From Beaufortia kweichowensis (lineage: Eukaryota > Chordata > Actinopteri > Cypriniformes > Gastromyzontidae), in the NCBI GenBank assembly GCA_019155185.1, contig CM032802.1, positions 13,621,638 through 13,685,637 on the forward strand: a stretch of DNA of 64,000 nucleotides, given 5' to 3'. Under the pieces are notes generated by a model. It searched no databases. It was not told the origin of the DNA and worked only from the letters and a program-made list of their open reading frames with translations. A program made the translations under genes and the position numbers. Every line of letters starts with the position of its first letter. The stretch's first letter is position 1. Positions 46,397-61,600 of this stretch are shown here, piece by piece.

Positions 46397-48169
46397 TGGC
46401 TGACTGGGTGCAGCCGTTAAAGTTGCACTCCACATTTAAATTAAATACAAGCATCAAATGAAAGGCGGAAACGTCCGCCTTGTGTTATACTTCAAAAAAA
46501 AAAAACATTTTAACCTTTTCCTAAACCTGACACATTAAACTGTAACGATCAGTTTTTATTTCGAAACCTTGTAATTCTTTCCTGTCTATTCATTTGAATT
46601 AATTTGTCTCCTAATATTTATAAGTCCTTTTGGATAAAAGCGTCAGCTAAATGCCTAAATGTAAAAACATGTAAATGAAAGTGAGAACTTGCCCTACGAA
46701 AATAATGAAAAACATGCTAGGTACACAGACTGCTATGTCATTACATTAAATGAGCAATGTCCTTTGTGAATAATGGTGAGATTTGCATAATTTTGAGATG
46801 ACTGATAATAGAAAGAACAGCTAATTCTTGTCATTCACCATGTTATGAAGAATACAAAGTATATTCATCATGGCCTTATACAGCAATGTTTGAAGATTAG
46901 TGAGGTCTGTGGTGTCAAGAAATGCGCTATAGCATCGCCTATAAATATACGCATACCAGTGCATTGATACCACGGGATATTGAACGCTTCATTCTGATTG
47001 ATAGACAAACGTTTTAAGGTGTTCAATTTTTATCAGGAAAAACGCACTGATGTGAAAGTGTTCCAGGTTAGTCGAGAGCAATACAGTTCCATATCATTTC
47101 CCCAAATGAACCTATATACCAGAAACATCATTGTCTACAGTAAGCCACAGCAACAAACTCAGCTAAGGAGGCCCTGCTTGATCTGATGTTTGAAGCCTTA
47201 AACTTTTAATTTAAGACAAACATGCAGTTTATTTTAAACGAATAGAGCATTTTCAGGACAAATGCAGACATAGGGGACTTTTATAGAAAAACAAGGTAAA
47301 AAGAGAAGCAGGATGGATTAATAACACTGATAGCTTGAGAGTTTTATTTTTTGCTTCATGATGATACCCAAAAGGTAGACCAAAAATAAATGAATATGAA
47401 TAGGTGTACACAGGGTTTTCGTTATTCATTATTGAAGATTTAAAAGAATCAATGAAGAGCGATATTTTCTGTCTCATTTTTAAAATAGGCACGCTCTCTG
47501 AAAAGTTTATATCAGTGTATGTCAGTGGCTCCAGCTTCCGCACAAGTTAAAAACAATACTTTAGAATCAGCTTGTCCTGAGACGCCAGAGAAATTAATCC
47601 CACCCACAAGAGTGTTTAGGAGAAGATACCCTGGCAGAGATCTTTAAGTTAAACATTTTAACAACGTTTAGTGTTGTTGTAACCCTTGCTATAAGGGAAC
47701 AAAAGACTCGGATTACCATGCCGAATAATCATCGTTTGCTCATCAGAGGAAGAACCACACACAAAATCTGAAAGTGATAAACTGTAAGAGAACTGAAGTT
47801 TTAGACGATCTCCCTGAGACGTAATTTAAACGTTATCAGAGCAAATTGAGAACAGGAACATCGTACTAAATTTTAAGGAACGATAAAAGCTCCACTTAGA
47901 GCATGCTCCTTTCTTCTATGTTGCGAAAGCAACAAAGAACATTCATCAATGGCACGAAACACAAGCTCAACACCAATATTTCGCACCTGATTCGCGCTCA
48001 AAAGGAACATCGAGACTCATCATCGTGGGTTGGGAGACAAGCACTTAACGAAACGAACTTCCAAGTTAAAAACTATAGAAACGATCCTTAAAAGTACAGT
48101 CTTGACGTAATTCGCGACACACAAGTGGAAAGCTGTTCTGAAGAACTTCTCCACAACAACGGTTTATCC
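46397..48169 (+). repeat. Long unit (1,773 bp) with altered island
   Basis: The island at about 46692-46772 carries extra words ('aaaataatgaaaaacatgct', 'ctgctatgtcattac', 'atgtcctttg'). Elsewhere the unit is normal. Confidence 0.85.
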
Positions 48170-49932
48170 TGGCTGACTGGGTGCAGCCGTTAAAGTTGCA
48201 CTCCACATTTAAATTAAATACAAGCATCAAATGAAAGGCGGAAACGTCCGCCTTGTGTTATACTTTCAAAAAAAAACATTTTAACCTTTTCCTAAACCTG
48301 ACACATTAAACTGTAACGATCAGTTTTATTTCGAAACCTTGTAATTCTTTCCTGTCTATTCATTTGAATTAATTTGTCTCCTAATATTTATAAGTCCTTT
48401 TGGATAAAAGCGTCAGCTAAATGCCTAAATGTAAAACATGTAAATGAAAGTGAGAACTTGCCCTACTGAAAAACAGACCGTCAAAATGAGCAGCGCTAGG
48501 TACACAGACCGTCACATTAAATGAGCAGCTTAATAATGGTGAGATTTGCATAATTTTGAGATGACTGATAATAGAAAGAACAGCTAATTCTTGTCATTCA
48601 CCATGTTATGAAGAATACAAAGTATATTCATCATGGCCTTATACAGCAATGTTTGAAGATTAGTGAGGTCTGTGGTGTCAAGAAATGCGCTATAGCATCG
48701 CCTATAAATATACGCATACCAGTGCATTGATACCACGGGATATTGAACGCTTCATTCTGATTGATAGACAAACGTTTTAAGGTGTTCAATTTTTTATCAG
48801 GAAAAACGCACTGATGTGAAAGTGTTCCAGGTTAGTCGAGAGCAATACAGTTCCATATCATTTCCCCAAATGAACCTATATACCAGAAACATCATTGTCT
48901 ACAGTAAGCCACAGCAACAAACTCAGCTAAGGAGGCCCTGCTTGATCTGATGTTTGAAGCCTTAAACTTTAATTTAAGACAAACATGCAGTTTATTTTAA
49001 ACGAATAGAGCATTTTCAGGACAAATGCAGACATAGGGGACTTTTATAGAAAAACAAGGTAAAAGAGAAGCAGGATGGATTAATAACACTGATAGCTTGA
49101 GAGTTTTATTTTTTGCTTCATGATGATACCCAAAAGGTAGACCAAAAATAAATGAATATGAATAGGTGTACACAGGGTTTTCGTTATTCATTATTGAAGA
49201 TTTAAAAGAATCAATGAAGAGCGATATTTTCTGTCTCATTTTTAAAATAGGCACGCTCTCTGAAAAGTTTATATCAGTGTATGTCAGTGGCTCCAGCTTC
49301 CAGCACAAGTTAAAAAACAATACTTTAGAATCAGCTTGTCCTGAGACGCCAGAGAAATTAATCCCACCCACAAGAGTGTTTAGGAGAAGATACCCTGGCA
49401 GAGATCTTTAAGTTGAACATTTTAACAACGTTTAGTGTTGTTGTAACCCTTGCTATAAGGGAACAAAAGACTCGGATTACCATGCCGAATAATCATCGTT
49501 TGCTCATCAGAGGAAGAACCACACACAAAATCTGAAAGTGATAAACTGTAAGAGAACTGAAGTTTTTAGACGATCTCCCCTGAGACGTAATTTAAACGTT
49601 ATCAGAGCGAATTGAGAACAGGAACATCGTACTAAATTTTAAGGAACGATAAAAGCTCCACTTAGAGCATGCTCCTTTCTTCTATGTTGCGAAAGCAACA
49701 AAGAACATTCATCAATGGCACGAAACACAAGCTCAACACCAATATTTCGCACCTGATTCGCTCAAAAGGAACATCGAGACTCATCATCGTGGGTTGGGAG
49801 ACAAGCACTTAACGAAACGAACTTCCAAGTTAAAACTATAGAAACGATCCTTAAAAGTACAGTCTTGACGTAAGTCGCGACACACAAGTGGAAAGCTGTT
49901 CTGAAGAACTTCTCCACAACAACGGTTTATCC
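48170..49932 (+). repeat. Long unit (1,763 bp) with duplicated island words
   Basis: At about 48466-48530 'acagaccgtc' and 'atgagcagc' occur twice, as a local duplication within the island. Confidence 0.85.
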
Positions 49933-52900
49933 TGGCTGACTGGGTGCAGCCGTTAAAGTTGCACTCCACATTTAAATTAAATACAAGCATCAAATGAAAG
50001 GCGGAAACGTCCGCCTTGTGTTATACTTCAAAAAAAAACATTTTAACCTTTTCCTAAACCTGACACATTAAACTGTAACGATCAGTTTTATTTCGAAACC
50101 TTGTAATTCTTTCCTGTCTATTCATTTGAATTAATTTGTCTCCTAATATTTATAAGTCCTTTTGGATAAAAGCGTCAGCTAAATGCCTAAATGTAAAACA
50201 TGTAAATGAAAGTGAGAACTTGCCCTACGAAAAGAAAATGCTAGGTACACAGACCGTCACATTAAATGAGCAGCGAATAATGGTGAGATTTGCATAATTT
50301 TGAGATGACTGATAATAGAAAGAACAGCTAATTCTTGTCATTCACCATGTTATGAAGAATACAAAGTATATTCATCATGGCCTTATACAGCAATGTTTGA
50401 AGATTAGTGAGGTCTGTGGTGTCAAGAAATGCGCTATAGCATCGCCTATAAATATACGCATACCAGTGCATTGATACCACGGGATATTGAACGCTTCATT
50501 CTGATTGATAGACAAACGTTTTAAGGTGTTCAATTTTTATCAGGAAAAACGCACTGATGTGAAAGTGTTCCAGGTTAGTCGAGAGCAATACAGTTCCATA
50601 TCATTTCCCCAAATGAACCTATATACCAGAAACATCATTGTCTACAGTAAGCCACAGCAACAAACTCAGCTAAGGAGGCCCTGCTTGATCTGATGTTTGA
50701 AGCCTTAAACTTTTAATTTAAGACAAACATGCAGTTTATTTTAAACGAATAGAGCATTTTCAGGACAAATGCAGACATAGGGACTTTATAGAAAAACAAG
50801 GTAAAAAGAGAAGCAGGATGGATTAATAACACTGATAGCTTGAGAGTTTTATTTTTTGCTTCATGATGATACCCAAAAGGTAGACCAAAAATAAATGAAT
50901 ATGAATAGGTGTACACAGGGTTTTCGTTATTCATTATTGAAGATTTAAAAGAATCAATGAAGAGCGATATTTTCTGTCTCATTTTTAAAATAGGCACGCT
51001 CTCTGAAAAGTTTATATCAGTGTATGTCAGTGGCTCCAGCTTCCGCACAAGTTAAAAACAATACTTTAGAATCAGCTTGTCCTGAGACGCCAGAGAAATT
51101 AATCCCACCCACAAGAGTGTTTAGGAGAAGATACCCTGGCAGAGATCTTTAAGTTGAACATTTTAACAACGTTTAGTGTTGTTGTAACCCTTGCTATAAG
51201 GGAACAAAAGACTCGGATTACCATGCCGAATAATCATCGTTTGCTCATCAGAGGAAGAACCACACACAAAATCTGAAAGTGATAAACTGTAAGAGAACTG
51301 AAGTTTTAGACGATCTCCCCTGAGACGTAATTTAAACGTTATCAGAGCAAATTGAGAACAGGAACATCGTACTAAATTTTAAGGAACGATAAAAGCTCCA
51401 CTTAGAGCATGCTCCTTTCTTCTATGTTGCGAAAGCAACAAAGAACATTCATCAATGGCACGAAACACAAGCTCAACACCAATATTTCGCACCTGATTCG
51501 CGCTCAAAAGGAACATCGAGACTCATCATCGTGGGTTGGGAGACAAGCACTTAACGAAACGAACTTCCAAGTTAAAAACTATAGAAACGATCCTTAAAAG
51601 TACAGTCTTGACGTAATTCGCGACACACAAGTGGAAAGCTGTTCTGAAGAACTTCTCCACAACAACGGTTTATCCTGGCTGACTGGGTGCAGCCGTTAAA
51701 GTTGCACTCCACATTTAAATTAAATACAAGCATCAAATGAAAGGCGGAAACGTCCGCCTTGTGTTATACTTCAAAAAAAAAAAACATTTTAACCTTTTCC
51801 TAAACCTGACACATTAAACTGTAACGATCAGTTTTATTTCGAAACCTTGTAATTCTTTCCTGTCTATTCATTTGAATTAATTTGTCTCCTAATATTTATA
51901 AGTCCTTTTGGATAAAAGCGTCAGCTAAATGCCTAAATGTAAAACATGTAAATGAAAGTGAGAACTTGCCCTACGAAAAGAAAATGCTAGGTACACAGAC
52001 CGTCACATTAAATGAGCAGCTTAATAATGGTGAGATTTGCATAATTTTGAGATGACTGATAATAGAAAGAACAGCTAATTCTTGTCATTCACCATGTTAT
52101 GAAGAATACAAAGTATATTCATCATGGCCTTATACAGCAATGTTTGAAGATTAGTGAGGTCTGTGGTGTCAAGAAATGCGCTATAGCATCGCCTATAAAT
52201 ATACGCATACCAGTGCATTGATACCACGGGATATTGAACGCTTCATTCTGATTGATAGACAAACGTTTTAAGGTGTTCAATTTTTATCAGGAAAAACGCA
52301 CTGATGTGAAAGTGTTCCAGGTTAGTCGAGAGCAATACAGTTCCATATCATTTCCCCAAATGAACCTATATACCAGAAACATCATTGTCTACAGTAAGCC
52401 ACAGCAACAAACTCAGCTAAGGAGGCCCTGCTTGATCTGATGTTTGAAGCCTTAAACTTTTAATTTAAGACAAACATGCAGTTTATTTTAAACGAATAGA
52501 GCATTTTCAGGACAAATGCAGACATAGGGGACTTTTATAGAAAAACAAGGTAAAAAGAGAAGCAGGATGGATTAATAACACTGATAGCTTGAGAGTTTTA
52601 TTTTTTGCTTCATGATGATACCCAAAAGGTAGACCAAAAATAAATGAATATGAATAGGTGTACACAGGGTTTTCGTTATTCATTATTGAAGATTTAAAAG
52701 AATCAATGAAGAGCGATATTTTCTGTCTCATTTTAAAATAGGCACGCTCTCTGAAAAGTTTATATCAGTGTATGTCAGTGGCTCCAGCTTCCGGCACAAG
52801 TTAAAAACAATACTTTAGAATCAGCTTGTCCTGAGACGCCAGAGAAATTAATCCCACCCACAAGAGTGTTTAGGAGAAGATACCCTGGCAGAGATCTTTA

Positions 52901-55900
52901 AGTTGAACATTTTAACAACGTTTAGTGTTGTTGTAACCCTTGCTATAAGGGAACAAAAGACTCGGATTACCATGCCGAATAATCATCGTTTGCTCATCAG
53001 AGGAAGAACCACACACAAAATCTGAAAGTGATAAACTGTAAGAGAACTGAAGTTTTAGACGATCTCCCCTGAGACGTAATTTAAACGTTATCAGAGCAAA
53101 TTGAGAACAGGAACATCGTACTAAATTTTAAGGAACGATAAAAGCTCCACTTAGAGCATGCTCCTTTCTTCTATGTTGCGAAAGCAACAAAGAACATTCA
53201 TCAATGGCACGAAACACAAGCTCAACACCAATATTTCGCACCTGATTCAAGCTCAAAAGGAACATCGAGACTCATCATCGTGGGTTGGGAGACAAGCACT
53301 TAACGAAACGAACTTCCAAGTTAAAAACTATAGAAACGATCCTTAAAAGTACAGTCTTGACGTAATTCGCGACACACAAGTGGAAAGCTGTTCTGAAGAA
53401 CTTCTCCACAACAACGGTTTATCCTGGCTGACTGGGTGCAGCCGTTAAAGTTGCACTCCACATTTAAATTAAATACAAGCATCAAATGAAAGGCGGAAAC
53501 GTCCGCCTTGTGTTATACTTCAAAAAAAAAAACATTTTAACCTTTTCCTAAACCTGACACATTAAACTGTAACGATCAGTTTTATTTCGGAAACCTTGTA
53601 ATTCTTTCCTGTCTATTCATTTGAATTAATTTGTCTCCTAATATTTATAAGTCCTTTTGGATAAAAGCGTCAGCTAAATGCCTAAATGTAAAAACATGTA
53701 AATGAAAGTGAGAACTTGCCCTCTGACGAAAGAAAATGCTAGGTACACAGACCGTCACATTAAATGAGCAGCTGAATAATGGTGAGATTTGCATAATTTT
53801 GAGATGACTGATAATAGAAAGAACAGCTAATTCTTGTCATTCACCATGTTATGAAGAATACAAAGTATATTCATCATGGCCTTATACAGCAATGTTTGAA
53901 GATTAGTGAGGTCTGTGGTGTCAAGAAATGCGCTATAGCATCGCCTATAAATATACGCATACCAGTGCATTGATACCACGGGATATTGAACGCTTCATTC
54001 TGATTGATAGACAAACGTTTTAAGGTGTTCAATTTTTATCAGGAAAAACGCACTGATGTGAAAGTGTTCCAGGTTAGTCGAGAGCAATACAGTTCCATAT
54101 CATTTCCCCAAATGAACCTATATACCAGAAACATCATTGTCTACAGTAAGCCACAGCAACAAACTCAGCTAAGGAGGCCCTGCTTGATCTGATGTTTGAA
54201 GCCTTAAACTTTTAATTTAAGACAAACATGCAGTTTATTTTAACGAATAGAGCATTTTCAGGACAAATGCAGACATAGGGGACTTTTATAGAAAAACAAG
54301 GTAAAAGAAGCAGGATGGATTAATAACACTGATAGCTTGAGAGTTTTATTTTTTGCTTCATGATGATACCCAAAAGGTAGACCAAAAATAAATGAATATG
54401 AATAGGTGTACACAGGGTTTTCGTTATTCATTATTGAAGATTTAAAAGAATCAATGAAGAGCGATATTTTCTGTCTCATTTTAAAATAGGCACGCTCTCT
54501 GAAAAGTTTATATCAGTGTATGTCAGTGGCTCCAGCTTCCGCACAAGTTAAAAACAATACTTTAGAATCAGCTTGTCCTGAGACGCCAGAGAAATTAATC
54601 CCACCCACAAGAGTGTTTAGGAGAAGATACCCTGGCAGAGATCTTTAAGTTGAACATTTTAACAACGTTTAGTGTTGTTGTAACCCTTGCTATAAGGGAA
54701 CAAAAGACTCGGATTACCATGCCGAATAATCATCGTTTGCTCATCAGAGGAAGAACCACACACAAAATCTGAAAGTGATAAACTGTAAGAGAACTGAAGT
54801 TTTAGACGATCTCCCCTGAGACGTAATTTAAACGTTATCAGAGCAAATTGAGAACAGGAACATCGTACTAAATTTTAAGGAACGATAAAAGCTCCACTTA
54901 GAGCATGCTCCTTTCTTCTATGTTGCGAAAGCAACAAAGAACATTCATCAATGGCACGAAACACAAGCTCAACACCAATATTTCGCACCTGATTCGCTCA
55001 AAAGGAACATCGAGACTCATCATCGTGGGTTGGGAGACAAGCACTTAACGAAACGAACTTCCAAGTTAAAAACTATAGAAACGATCCTTAAAAGTACAGT
55101 CTTGACGTAATTCGCGACACACAAGTGGAAAGCTGTTCTGAAGAACTTCTCCACAACAACGGTTTATCCTGGCTGACTGGGTGCAGCCGTTAAAGTTGCA
55201 CTCCACATTTAAATTAAATACAAGCATCAAATGAAAGGCGGAAACGTCCGCCTTGTGTTATACTTCAAAAAAAAAAAACATTTTAACCTTTTCCTAAACC
55301 TGACACATTAAACTGTAACGATCAGTTTTATTTCGAAACCTTGTAATTCTTTCCTGTCTATTCATTTGAATTAATTTGTCTCCTAATATTTATAAGTCCT
55401 TTTTGGATAAAAGCGTCAGCTAAATGCCTAAATGTAAAACATGTAAATGAAAGTGAGAACTTGCCCTACGAAAGAAAATGCTAGGTACACAGACCGTCAC
55501 ATTAAATGAGCAGCGAATAATGGTGAGATTTGCATAATTTTGAGATGACTGATAATAGAAAGAACAGCTAATTCTTGTCATTCACCATGTTATGAAGAAT
55601 ACAAAGTATATTCATCATGGCCTTATACAGCAATGTTTGAAGATTAGTGAGGTCTGTGGTGTCAAGAAATGCGCTATAGCATCGCCTATAAATATACGCA
55701 TACCAGTGCATTGATACCACGGGATATTGAACGCTTCATTCTGATTGATAGACAAACGTTTTAAGGTGTTCAATTTTTTATCAGGAAAAACGCACTGATG
55801 TGAAAGTGTTCCAGGTTAGTCGAGAGCAATACAGTTCCATATCATTTCCCCAAATGAACCTATATACCAGAAACATCATTGTCTACAGTAAGCCACAGCA

Positions 55901-56926
55901 ACAAACTCAGCTAAGGAGGCCCTGCTTGATCTGATGTTTGAAGCCTTAAACTTTTAATTTAAGACAAACATGCAGTTTATTTTAAACGAATAGAGCATTT
56001 TCAGGACAAATGCAGACATAGGGGACTTTTATAGAAAAACAAGGTAAAAAGAGAAGCAGGATGGATTAATAACACTGATAGCTTGAGAGTTTTATTTTTT
56101 TGCTTCATGATGATACCCAAAAGGTAGACCAAAAAATAAATGAATATGAATAGGTGTACACAGGGTTTTCGTTATTCATTATTGAAGATTTAAAAGAATC
56201 AATGAAGAGCGATATTTTCTGTCTCATTTTTAAAATAGGCACGCTCTCTGAAAAGTTTATATCAGTGTATGTCAGTGGCTCCAGCTTCCAGCACAAGTTA
56301 AAAAACAATACTTTAGAATCAGCTTGTCCTGAGACGCCAGAGAAATTAATCCCACCCACAAGAGTGTTTAGGAGAAGATACCCTGGCAGAGATCTTTAAG
56401 TTAAACATTTTAACAACGTTTAGTGTTGTTGTAACCCTTGCTATAAGGGAACAAAAGAGACTCGGATTACCATGCCGAATAATCATCGTTTGCTCATCAG
56501 AGGAAGAACCACACACAAAATCTGAAAGTGATAAACTGTAAGAGAACTGAAGTTTTAGACGATCTCCCCTGAGACGTAATTTAAACGTTATCAGAGCAAA
56601 TTGAGAACAGGAACATCGTACTAAATTTTAAGGAACGATAAAAGCTCCACTTAGAGCATGCTCCTTTCTTCTATGTTGCGAAAGCAACAAAGAACATTCA
56701 TCAATGGCACGAAACACAAGCTCAACACCAATATTTCGCACCTGATTCAAGCTCTCAAAAGGAACATCGAGACTCATCATCGTGGGTTGGGAGACAAGCA
56801 CTTAACGAAACGAACTTCCAAGTTAAAAACTATAGAAACGATCCTTAAAAGTACAGTCTTGACGTAATTCGCGACACACAAGTGGAAAGCTGTTCTGAAG
56901 AACTTCTCCACAACAACGGTTTATCC

Positions 56927-58688
56927 TGGCTGACTGGGTGCAGCCGTTAAAGTTGCACTCCACATTTAAATTAAATACAAGCATCAAATGAAAGGCGGAA
57001 ACGTCCGCCTTGTGTTATACTTCAAAAAAAAAAACATTTTAACCTTTTCCTAAACCTGACACATTAAACTGTAACGATCAGTTTTATTTCGAAACCTTGT
57101 AATTCTTTCCTGTCTATTCATTTGAATTAATTTGTCTCCTAATATTTATAAGTCCTTTTGGATAAAAGCGTCAGCTAAATGCCTAAATGTAAAACATGTA
57201 AATGAAAGTGAGAACTTGCCCTACGAAAGAAAATGAAAAACAGACCGTGCTAGGTACACAGACCGTCACATTAAATGAGCAGCTGAATAATGGTGAGATT
57301 TGCATAATTTTGAGATGACTGATAATAGAAAGAACAGCTAATTCTTGTCATTCACCATGTTATGAAGAATACAAAGTATATTCATCATGGCCTTATACAG
57401 CAATGTTTGAAGATTAGTGAGGTCTGTGGTGTCAAGAAATGCGCTATAGCATCGCCTATAAATATACGCATACCAGTGCATTGATACCACGGGATATTGA
57501 ACGCTTCATTCTGATTGATAGACAAACGTTTTAAGGTGTTCAATTTTTATCAGGAAAAACGCACTGATGTGAAAGTGTTCCAGGTTAGTCGAGAGCAATA
57601 CAGTTCCATATCATTTCCCCAAATGAACCTATATACCAGAAACATCATTGTCTACAGTAAGCCACAGCAACAAACTCAGCTAAGGAGGCCCTGCTTGATC
57701 TGATGTTTGAAGCCTTAAACTTTTAATTTAAGACAAACATGCAGTTTATTTTAAACGAATAGAGCATTTTCAGGACAAATGCAGACATAGGGACTTTTAT
57801 AGAAAAACAAGGTAAAAAGAGAAGCAGGATGGATTAATAACACTGATAGCTTGAGAGTTTTATTTTTTGCTTCATGATGATACCCAAAAGGTAGACCAAA
57901 AATAAATGAATATGAATAGGTGTACACAGGGTTTTCGTTATTCATTATTGAAGATTTAAAAGAATCAATGAAGAGCGATATTTTCTGTCTCATTTTAAAA
58001 TAGGCACGCTCTCTGAAAAGTTTATATCAGTGTATGTCAGTGGCTCCAGCTTCCGGCACAAGTTAAAAACAATACTTTAGAATCAGCTTGTCCTGAGACG
58101 CCAGAGAAATTAATCCCACCCACAAGAGTGTTTAGGAGAAGATACCCTGGCAGAGATCTTTAAGTTGAACATTTTAACAACGTTTAGTGTTGTTGTAACC
58201 CTTGCTATAAGGGAACAAAAGACTCGGATTACCATGCCGAATAATCATCGTTTGCTCATCAGAGGAAGAACCACACACAAAATCTGAAAGTGATAAACTG
58301 TAAGAGAACTGAAGTTTTAGACGATCTCCCCTGAGACGTAATTTAAACGTTATCAGAGCAAATTGAGAACAGGAACATCGTACTAAATTTTAAGGAACGA
58401 TAAAAGCTCCACTTAGAGCATGCTCCTTTCTTCTATGTTGCGAAAGCAACAAAGAACATTCATCAATGGCACGAAACACAAGCTCAACACCAATATTTCG
58501 CACCTGATTCAAGGCTCAAAAAGGAACATCGAGACTCATCATCGTGGGTTGGGAGACAAGCACTTAACGAAACGAACTTCCAAGTTAAAAACTATAGAAA
58601 CGATCCTTAAAAGTACAGTCTTGACGTAATTCGCGACACACAAGTGGAAAGCTGTTCTGAAGAACTTCTCCACAACAACGGTTTATCC
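56927..58688 (+). repeat. Long unit (1,762 bp) with partial island duplication
   Basis: At about 57222-57285 an extra 'aaaaacagaccgt' precedes the normal 'gctaggtacacagaccgtc', a partial duplication similar to the one in the unit starting at 48170. Confidence 0.85.
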
Positions 58689-61600
58689 TGGCTGACTGGG
58701 TGCAGCCGTTAAAGTTGCACTCCACATTTAAATTAAATACAAGCATCAAATGAAAGGCGGAAACGTCCGCCTTGTGTTATACTTCAAAAAAAAAACATTT
58801 TAACCTTTTCCTAAACCTGACACATTAAACTGTAACGATCAGTTTTATTTCGAAACCTTGTAATTCTTTCCTGTCTATTCATTTGAATTAATTTGTCTCC
58901 TAATATTTATAAGTCCTTTTGGATAAAAGCGTCAGCTAAATGCCTAAATGTAAAAACATGTAAATGAAAGTGAGAACTTGCCCTACTGAAAGAAAATGCT
59001 AGGTACACAGACCGTCACATTAAATGAGCAGCTGAATAATGGTGAGATTTGCATAATTTTGAGATGACTGATAATAGAAAGAACAGCTAATTCTTGTCAT
59101 TCACCATGTTATGAAGAATACAAAGTATATTCATCATGGCCTTATACAGCAATGTTTGAAGATTAGTGAGGTCTGTGGTGTCAAGAAATGCGCTATAGCA
59201 TCGCCTATAAATATATGCATACCAGTGCATTGATACCACGGGATATTGAACGCTTCATTCTGATTGATAGACAAACGTTTTAAGGTGTTCAATTTTTTAT
59301 CAGGAAAAACGCACTGATGTGAAAGTGTTCCAGGTTAGTCGAGAGCAATACAGTTCCATATCATTTCCCCAAATGAACCTATATACCAGAAACATCATTG
59401 TCTACAGTAAGCCACAGCAACAAACTCAGCTAAGGAGGCCCTGCTTGATCTGATGTTTGAAGCCTTAAACTTTTAATTTAAGACAAACATGCAGTTTATT
59501 TTAACGAATAGAGCATTTTCAGGACAAATGCAGACATAGGGGACTTTTATAGAAAAACAAGGTAAAAAGAGAAGCAGGATGGATTAATAACACTGATAGC
59601 TTGAGAGTTTTATTTTTTTGCTTCATGATGATACCCAAAAGGTAGACCAAAAAATAAATGAATATGAATAGGTGTACACAGGGTTTTCGTTATTCATTAT
59701 TGAAGATTTAAAAGAATCAATGAAGAGCGATATTTTCTGTCTCATTTTAAAATAGGCACGCTCTCTGAAAAGTTTATATCAGTGTATGTCAGTGGCTCCA
59801 GCTTCCAGCACAAGTTAAAAACAATACTTTAGAATCAGCTTGTCCTGAGACGCCAGAGAAATTAATCCCACCCACAAGAGTGTTTAGGAGAAGATACCCT
59901 GGCAGAGATCTTTAAGTTGAACATTTTAACAACGTTTAGTGTTGTTGTAACCCTTGCTATAAGGGAACAAAAAGACTCGGATTACCATGCCGAATAATCA
60001 TCGTTTGCTCATCAGAGGAAGAACCACACACAAAATCTGAAAGTGATAAACTGTAAGAGAACTGAAGTTTTTAGACGATCTCCCCTGAGACGTAATTTAA
60101 ACGTTATCAGAGCAAATTGAGAACAGGAACATCGTACTAAATTTTAAGGAACGATAAAAGCTCCACTTAGAGCATGCTCCTTTCTTCTATGTTGCGAAAG
60201 CAACAAAGAACATTCATCAATGGCACGAAACACAAGCTCAACACCAATATTTCGCACCTGATTCGCGCTCAAAAAGGAACATCGAGACTCATCATCGTGG
60301 GTTGGGAGACAAGCACTTAACGAAACGAACTTCCAAGTTAAAAACTATAGAAACGATCCTTAAAAGTACAGTCTTGACGTAATTCGCGACACACAAGTGG
60401 AAAGCTGTTCTGAAGAACTTCTCCACAACAACGGTTTATCCTGGCTGACTGGGTGCAGCCGTTAAAGTTGCACTCCACATTTAAATTAAATACAAGCATC
60501 AAATGAAAGGCGGAAACGTCCGCCTTGTGTTATACTTAAAAAAAAAAACATTTTAACCTTTTCCTAAACCTGACACATTAAACTGTAACGATCAGTTTTA
60601 TTTCGGAAACCTTGTAATTCTTTCCTGTCTATTCATTTGAATTAATTTGTCTCCTAATATTTATAAGTCCTTTTGGATAAAAGCGTCAGCTAAATGCCTA
60701 AATGTAAAACATGTAAATGAAAGTGAGAACTTGCCCTACGAAAAGAAAATGCTAGGTACACAGACCGTCACATTAAATGAGCAGCTATAATAATGGTGAG
60801 ATTTGCATAATTTTGAGATGACTGATAATAGAAAGAACAGCTAATTCTTGTCATTCACCATGTTATGAAGAATACAAAGTATATTCATCATGGCCTTATA
60901 CAGCAATGTTTGAAGATTAGTGAGGTCTGTGGTGTCAAGAAATGCGCTATAGCATCGCCTATAAATATATATGCGCATACCAGTGCATTGATACCACGGG
61001 ATATTGAACGCTTCATTCTGATTGATAGACAAACGTTTTAAGGTGTTCAATTTTTTATCAGGAAAAACGCACTGATGTGAAAGTGTTCCAGGTTAGTCGA
61101 GAGCAATACAGTTCCATATCATTTCCCCAAATGAACCTATATACCAGAAACATCATTGTCTACAGTAAGCCACAGCAACAAACTCAGCTAAGGAGGCCCT
61201 GCTTGATCTGATGTTTGAAGCCTTAAACTTTTAATTTAAGACAAACATGCAGTTTATTTTAAACGAATAGAGCATTTTCAGGACAAATGCAGACATAGGG
61301 GACTTTATAGAAAAACAAGGTAAAAAGAGAAGCAGGATGGATTAATAACACTGATAGCTTGAGAGTTTTATTTTTTGCTTCATGATGATACCCAAAAGGT
61401 AGACCAAAAAATAAATGAATATGAATAGGTGTACACAGGGTTTTCGTTATTCATTATTGAAGATTTAAAAGAATCAATGAAGAGCGATATTTTCTGTCTC
61501 ATTTTTAAAATAGGCACGCTCTCTGAAAAGTTTATATCAGTGTATGTCAGTGGCTCCAGCTTCCGGCACAAGTTAAAAACAATACTTTAGAATCAGCTTG

